This document shows, one piece after another, positions 60,383 through 64,000 of a stretch of 64,000 bases of DNA. Numbering within the stretch: the first letter of the stretch is position 1; each line of letters opens with the position of its first letter. A model generated the notes under the pieces. That model saw only the letters and a program-made list of their open reading frames with translations. It did not search any database and was not told the origin of the DNA. Source of the DNA: Tetracentron sinense (taxonomy: Eukaryota; Streptophyta; Magnoliopsida; Trochodendrales; Trochodendraceae); assembly GCA_015143295.1 (NCBI GenBank), contig CM026557.1:28677760-28741759 (forward strand). The letters run 5' to 3'. A program made the position numbers and the translations under genes.

Positions 60383-62466
60383 TTAATTATCTATATCATT
60401 CATTAATATATCTAATGTATCCAATTCTACTAACTCTAAGTCCTTTTGTTTAGGTGTACGAATCTAATCTTGGCAACAAACTAAGGCTTCTACAGTGTCA
60501 GATTTTAAACAACTTCTAAATTGGTCAAGTATCCTTCCTCCAGTGCTAAAAGCAGACTCAGAAGCTACTGTTGTCACTGGAATTGCTAAAATATCACGAG
60601 CCATTATTGATAAAATTGGATATTTTTTTTAATTAACTTTCTACCAAAGTAATATATCTAAATTGTCAAGTTTATCTCTTGGCTCTTCCAAATACAAATC
60701 TAATTTTGATCTTACTTCTTAATTAGTACTTTGACTCATTTCTTCTTCAAATCTCAAGAAATCGTCATTTATTCTTTTTGAACTTGTTGTAACAATATTC
60801 TCCCCACTTGACTTCAAGATATTAGGGGTACTAAATTTAACATGATATTCCTTATACAAGTCTTTGAGATTCTTAAGGGCTTTATCCTTTCGTGTCTTCA
60901 CTATATCGATTTCCCCAAATAACTTTCTCAAAACATATTCTAAATACAATTGTTTATGTTGAGGATTAAAAAATATAGCAAGCTCGAAAATAGGATTATA
61001 ATCTTCCCAATATTTATCAAATTTTAGTTTCATTCTTGTAACTATATCACGGAGCAAAAGATCTTCACCATGTATTTTTTCCATTAATTTAATATGTATC
61101 TTAACTACTTCTTCCAAAAATAAATGTATAGTTGGATATTTAGTTCTAGAAAATATATTTTTAGCTTCATAAAAATTTTGTAAAAGCTCGCAAATAATCT
61201 TTACATGATCCCACTCATCATCTAAAGGATTAGTTTTATAGTTTGAGTCTATTACTTCTAATCGAGTAAAAACTTCCCTAAATTCTAATGCAAACTCTAG
61301 CATAAGATAGGTGGAGTTCCATCTCGTAGAAACATCGAGGGGTAACCCCTTAACAGTATTTAATCCTAATTCACTAACAATTTCCTAAAATTTATGTGTA
61401 CGTGATATTGAATTTTTAATAAATTTTACTGAATCCCGAAATATTTTGAATAATTGGGCTTATTTCTCTCAACCCATCTTGCACAAGAAAGTTGAGGATA
61501 TGTATAGAACAATGCATATGAAATAACCTACCTTCTAATAGAAGAGCTTCTTTTCTAGAAAGATGAGTTTTCATAACTCTTACAATACAATCATTTGTAC
61601 TACAATTGTCTAAAACTAAACTAAATATTTTATCATCAATTTTTCATTTTAATAAATTTGATTTAATAGTTTAAGCTAAAACTAACCCTGTATGGGGTGG
61701 ATCAACATTAATAAAGTTAATTTTTTTTTTTTTAAGATTCCAATCGGAATCGATATAATGGGCTGTAATAGCCATATACCCTAATGTTTGGTTGGATGTC
61801 CACATATCAGATGTAATACTAATTCTCGATAAATTACTTTCAAAAAATTTTAACAAATTTGATTTTTGTTGTTTATAAATTCTCATACAATTAGATTTGA
61901 TGGTGTTACGTGACACCATCTTAAATAGAGGTTGTAATATACTACTGTAATAAATAAAGCCTTCATGAGAAACTATATTAAATGGATACTCATGTTGAAT
62001 AATCATTAATGCAAGTGTTTCTCGACACTTGTCTTGGTCAAATTTATGGGCTGTAAGACTACTACCGTGAAAAGCTGACCTCAAGAGTGGTTGTTTGGGG
62101 TCAAGTGGTCTCTTTTTACAGGTGGATTCTAGGTGTCTTCTAATGTGAGTGACTCCATTATTTTTCGTATTGTCCATTTCTTCGTTACAATGTTTACATA
62201 TAGCAACGCGTACATCTTTTTTTTTTACCATCTTTTCCTTTTCTACTTACAACCTTTTGGGTGAAATGATCCCAAATTATTGAGGATTTTCTAGATTTCT
62301 TTTACACGGGTTCAACATTCTCAGTCTGTGGTTGTGAGGAAGAGGGTGATGGATGAGTTATGTTCCCCTCTCCAACTTCCACAATTCTAGGATCATCAGG
62401 ATGAACACCTAATGATGACTCAACTAAGGGAGAACTCGCATTACTACTAACACCGGGAGTCGACAT
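60383..62466 (-). pseudogene. hAT-C transposase (BED finger, RNase H-like core, dimerisation domain)
   Basis: ATG at 62466: MSTPGVSSNASSPLVESS, a premature stop after ENVEPV, then KKSRKSSIIWDHFTQK (BED start) and, after a frame change at an A-run (about 62219-62227), VRVAICKHCNEEMDNTKNNG with HIRRHLESTC. The core reads LSRISITSDMWTSNQTLGYM (about 61830-61770). Then come FSLVLDNCSTNDCIV (about 61630-61590) and a 194-residue open stretch (61303-60719). The C-terminal dimerisation motif is SESAFSTGGRILDQFRSCL (about 60570-60515), ending DILMNDIDN. It resembles RICESLEEPER-type hAT proteins. A handful of stops and frameshifts make it inactive, or some could be introns. Confidence 0.88.
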
Positions 62467-62597
62467 TTTACCTTAATAAGCAAACTAATTAATGTTCGAA
62501 ATCTAATACAAAAAAAAAAGGAAATCAACAATATACGAATTAGAATAAAAAAAATAGTATCAGAATAATCAGAATCTCCTAAATATCAAAAATGTTC

Positions 62598-62780
62598 CAG
62601 AAATATCAGAATAGTTCTAGAAAAATCAGAATCTCTTAAACAACAAATAGAAAAATTCCAGAAATATCATAATAGTTCCAGAATAATCAGAATCTCTAAA
62701 ACAACAAATAGAAAAATTCTAGAAATATCAGAATAGTTCCAAAATAATCGAAATCTCCTAAACAACAAATATAAAAGTTC
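62598..62780. repeat. 61-bp tandem repeat, three copies, in hAT-C
   Basis: CAGAAATATCAGAATAGTTC starts at 62598, 62659 and (TAGAAATATC) 62720, each unit ending in CAACAAATAGAAAAATTC or a close variant. It lies upstream of the transposase start in the element's 5' region. Confidence 0.85.
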
Positions 62781-62944
62781 CAAATAATATCAGAATAATC
62801 AGAATCAATATCAGAATTGAATCAATATCAGAATCTTCCAAACAATATCATAATCAAATCATAAGCAAGCAAATAAAAAAATTGAATCCAATCAAATTAA
62901 AATCGGATTACAAAAATGTACCAAAAATATCAGAATATAATCAG

Positions 62945-63215
62945 TTTAGGGTTTGGGTAATTACTAATTAGGGTTTAGGGTTAGGGGTTTTGGTATTTAG
63001 GGTTAGGGGTTTCGGAAAAATCAGAGATTCAGAATCCAATATAGGGTTAGGGGATTTCAAGTTAGGATACTCAGGGATTTAGAAACAATTTCAAAAATTT
63101 GAGGGTTAGGGGTTTCGAAAATATCATAATCTAAAATATAGGGTTAGGCAATTTTGAGTTAGGGTCCTTACTCCTTAGGGATTTAGACAATAAATACTAA
63201 TAATTAGGGTTAGGG
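62945..63215. repeat. Telomere-like TTTAGGG/TTAGGGG repeats in hAT-C
   Basis: About a dozen dispersed TTTAGGGTTAGGGG-type units, such as AATTAGGGTTTAGGGTTAGG at 62970. They resemble the plant telomere unit TTTAGGG but are irregular and part of the transposon's 5' subterminal region, not a chromosome end. Confidence 0.7.
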
Positions 63216-63780
63216 TAACTTGGTCGTGATCCGAAATCCTCTGAGTAGAGAGCAGGACCATAGTCCACAGGTCCACAAAATCAGTGAGAGAAGAAAGCAC
63301 CAGAGGCTCTTAGGGATTTTCGAGAGCACAACACAGGCTGCACAACCACAGGCCCACAGCAGTCAGCAGCTAATGGCTGTCCTTAGAGCTTCATGCTTCA
63401 GTCTAATGGCTATCCTTAGAGCTTCAGGCTTCAGCTAATGGTTGTCCTTAGAACTTCAAGTGAGAGCCGAGAGCAACCGTCGAGGACGAGGATGAGGACT
63501 TGAGGTCGAGACTCGAGAGAGCTTCAAGCTTCAGCTAAGAAGAATAGGAAGAAGAACTCAAGGACCTTGAGATCGAAGATCAAACAAGAAGATCTGAACT
63601 CTGAGTCTCTGAAGAAGTGAAGAAGAGAGAAAGAGAGAGAGAGATCGGTGCCGAGTAGATTAGGGTTTGAGAAAAATCAGAGTGAAAATGATCTTATATA
63701 GGGGAGGATTATATCAAAATTACGTTTATAACCTTAGGTTTAAAACGCTATTAAAGGTTATATTTGTAATTTTGTAGTTA
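63216..63780. other. hAT-C 5' non-coding leader
   Basis: Contains repeated CTTAGAGCTTCA(T/G)GCTTCAG units (63385-63460) and GAGA-rich sequence (63620-63650), then a TATA-like ATCTTATATAGG near 63690 that read in reverse could serve the minus-strand transposase. No gene on the + strand is supported. Confidence 0.5.
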
Positions 63781-64000
63781 TAAAGGGCAGGGCCGGGCTA
63801 TTAAGGGCAGGGCCGGGGTGAGCCCTGGCCCAGCCCAGCAGATGCAGGGCTTTAATATTTTGGACCCTGCCTGGCCCAAGGGCTGGGAAGGGCATGGCTT
63901 TGGGGGGCAGGGCTGGGCCGGGTACCCTTCTACATGGGCTTTTTTGACAGCCCTAGTGATAAATGGATTGCCTCCACCATGAACTTTAGACTGTAAACCT

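Larger units (their letters stand above)
59994..63955 (-). mobile_element. hAT-C: complete hAT transposon with perfect 8-bp TSD
   Basis: The ends TAGGGCTGTCAAA (59994) and TTTGACAGCCCTA (to 63955) are a perfect 13-bp inverted repeat. GTGATAAA flanks both sides (59986-59993 and 63956-63963), a perfect 8-bp hAT duplication. Subterminal regions are packed with AGGGCAGGGCCGGG-type motifs, probable transposase binding sites. The 3962-bp element encodes one minus-strand BED/hAT transposase. An exact TSD and ends, with few coding lesions, point to a recent insertion. Confidence 0.93.

Noticed and set aside
62940-63215. Telomere or chromosome end
   Set aside because: Irregular units embedded in a transposon with intact ends and unique sequence beyond both of them.

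Overview
This is a stretch of nuclear DNA from a seed plant, most likely an angiosperm. It is AT-rich, carries GT-AG introns, and is full of plant-type hAT, Mutator-like, PIF/Harbinger, LINE, SINE and Ty1/copia remains plus a piece of plastid ycf2. I cannot name the species. A genome with very long TE-filled introns fits.

Only one host gene is visible: a plant La-related protein 1 (LARP1) on the + strand. Thirteen coding exons, joined in one consistent reading phase, run from 11814 to the stop at 58327-58329 (2673 nt, 890 residues). They give a Pro-rich region, the La module, an acidic linker and a complete C-terminal DM15 cap/TOP-binding region. The first exon(s), about 100 residues by homology, were not found and probably lie left of the window. 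The gene spans at least 46.5 kb because its introns hold mobile elements. One intron alone (22848-55071) is 32.2 kb.

Layout: 977-7438 is an internally deleted hAT element (hAT-B) holding a 2.78-kb solo LTR and a 5'-truncated LINE, both with clean target duplications. 7439-11813 has small repeats, a decayed LINE and a 573-bp Mutator-like MITE with a perfect 10-bp duplication. The third visible intron boundary (12740-18312) carries a broken PIF/Harbinger element and a LINE. The intron 19501-22771 carries a ycf2 plastid insertion (NUPT) that was itself hit by a tRNA-derived SINE. The 32-kb intron holds a 23.5-kb hAT (hAT-A, 24986-48517). Inside hAT-A is a LINE, inside the LINE are a copia element and a gag-only copia-like element, and a solo LTR sits inside the latter's LTR. 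A second broken copia cluster fills 49.4-54.7 kb. Downstream of LARP1, 59994-63955 is a complete, young-looking hAT (hAT-C) with a perfect 8-bp duplication and a nearly intact transposase.

Nesting gives relative ages: hAT-A, then LINE-A, then copia-2, then the solo LTR. I found no evidence of a new enzymatic or defence system. The most notable features are the nested architecture of the LARP1 intron, the SINE-in-NUPT insertion, a conserved array of TCGTCGACGA palindromes in three LTRs, and a pol-less gag-carrying retroelement.
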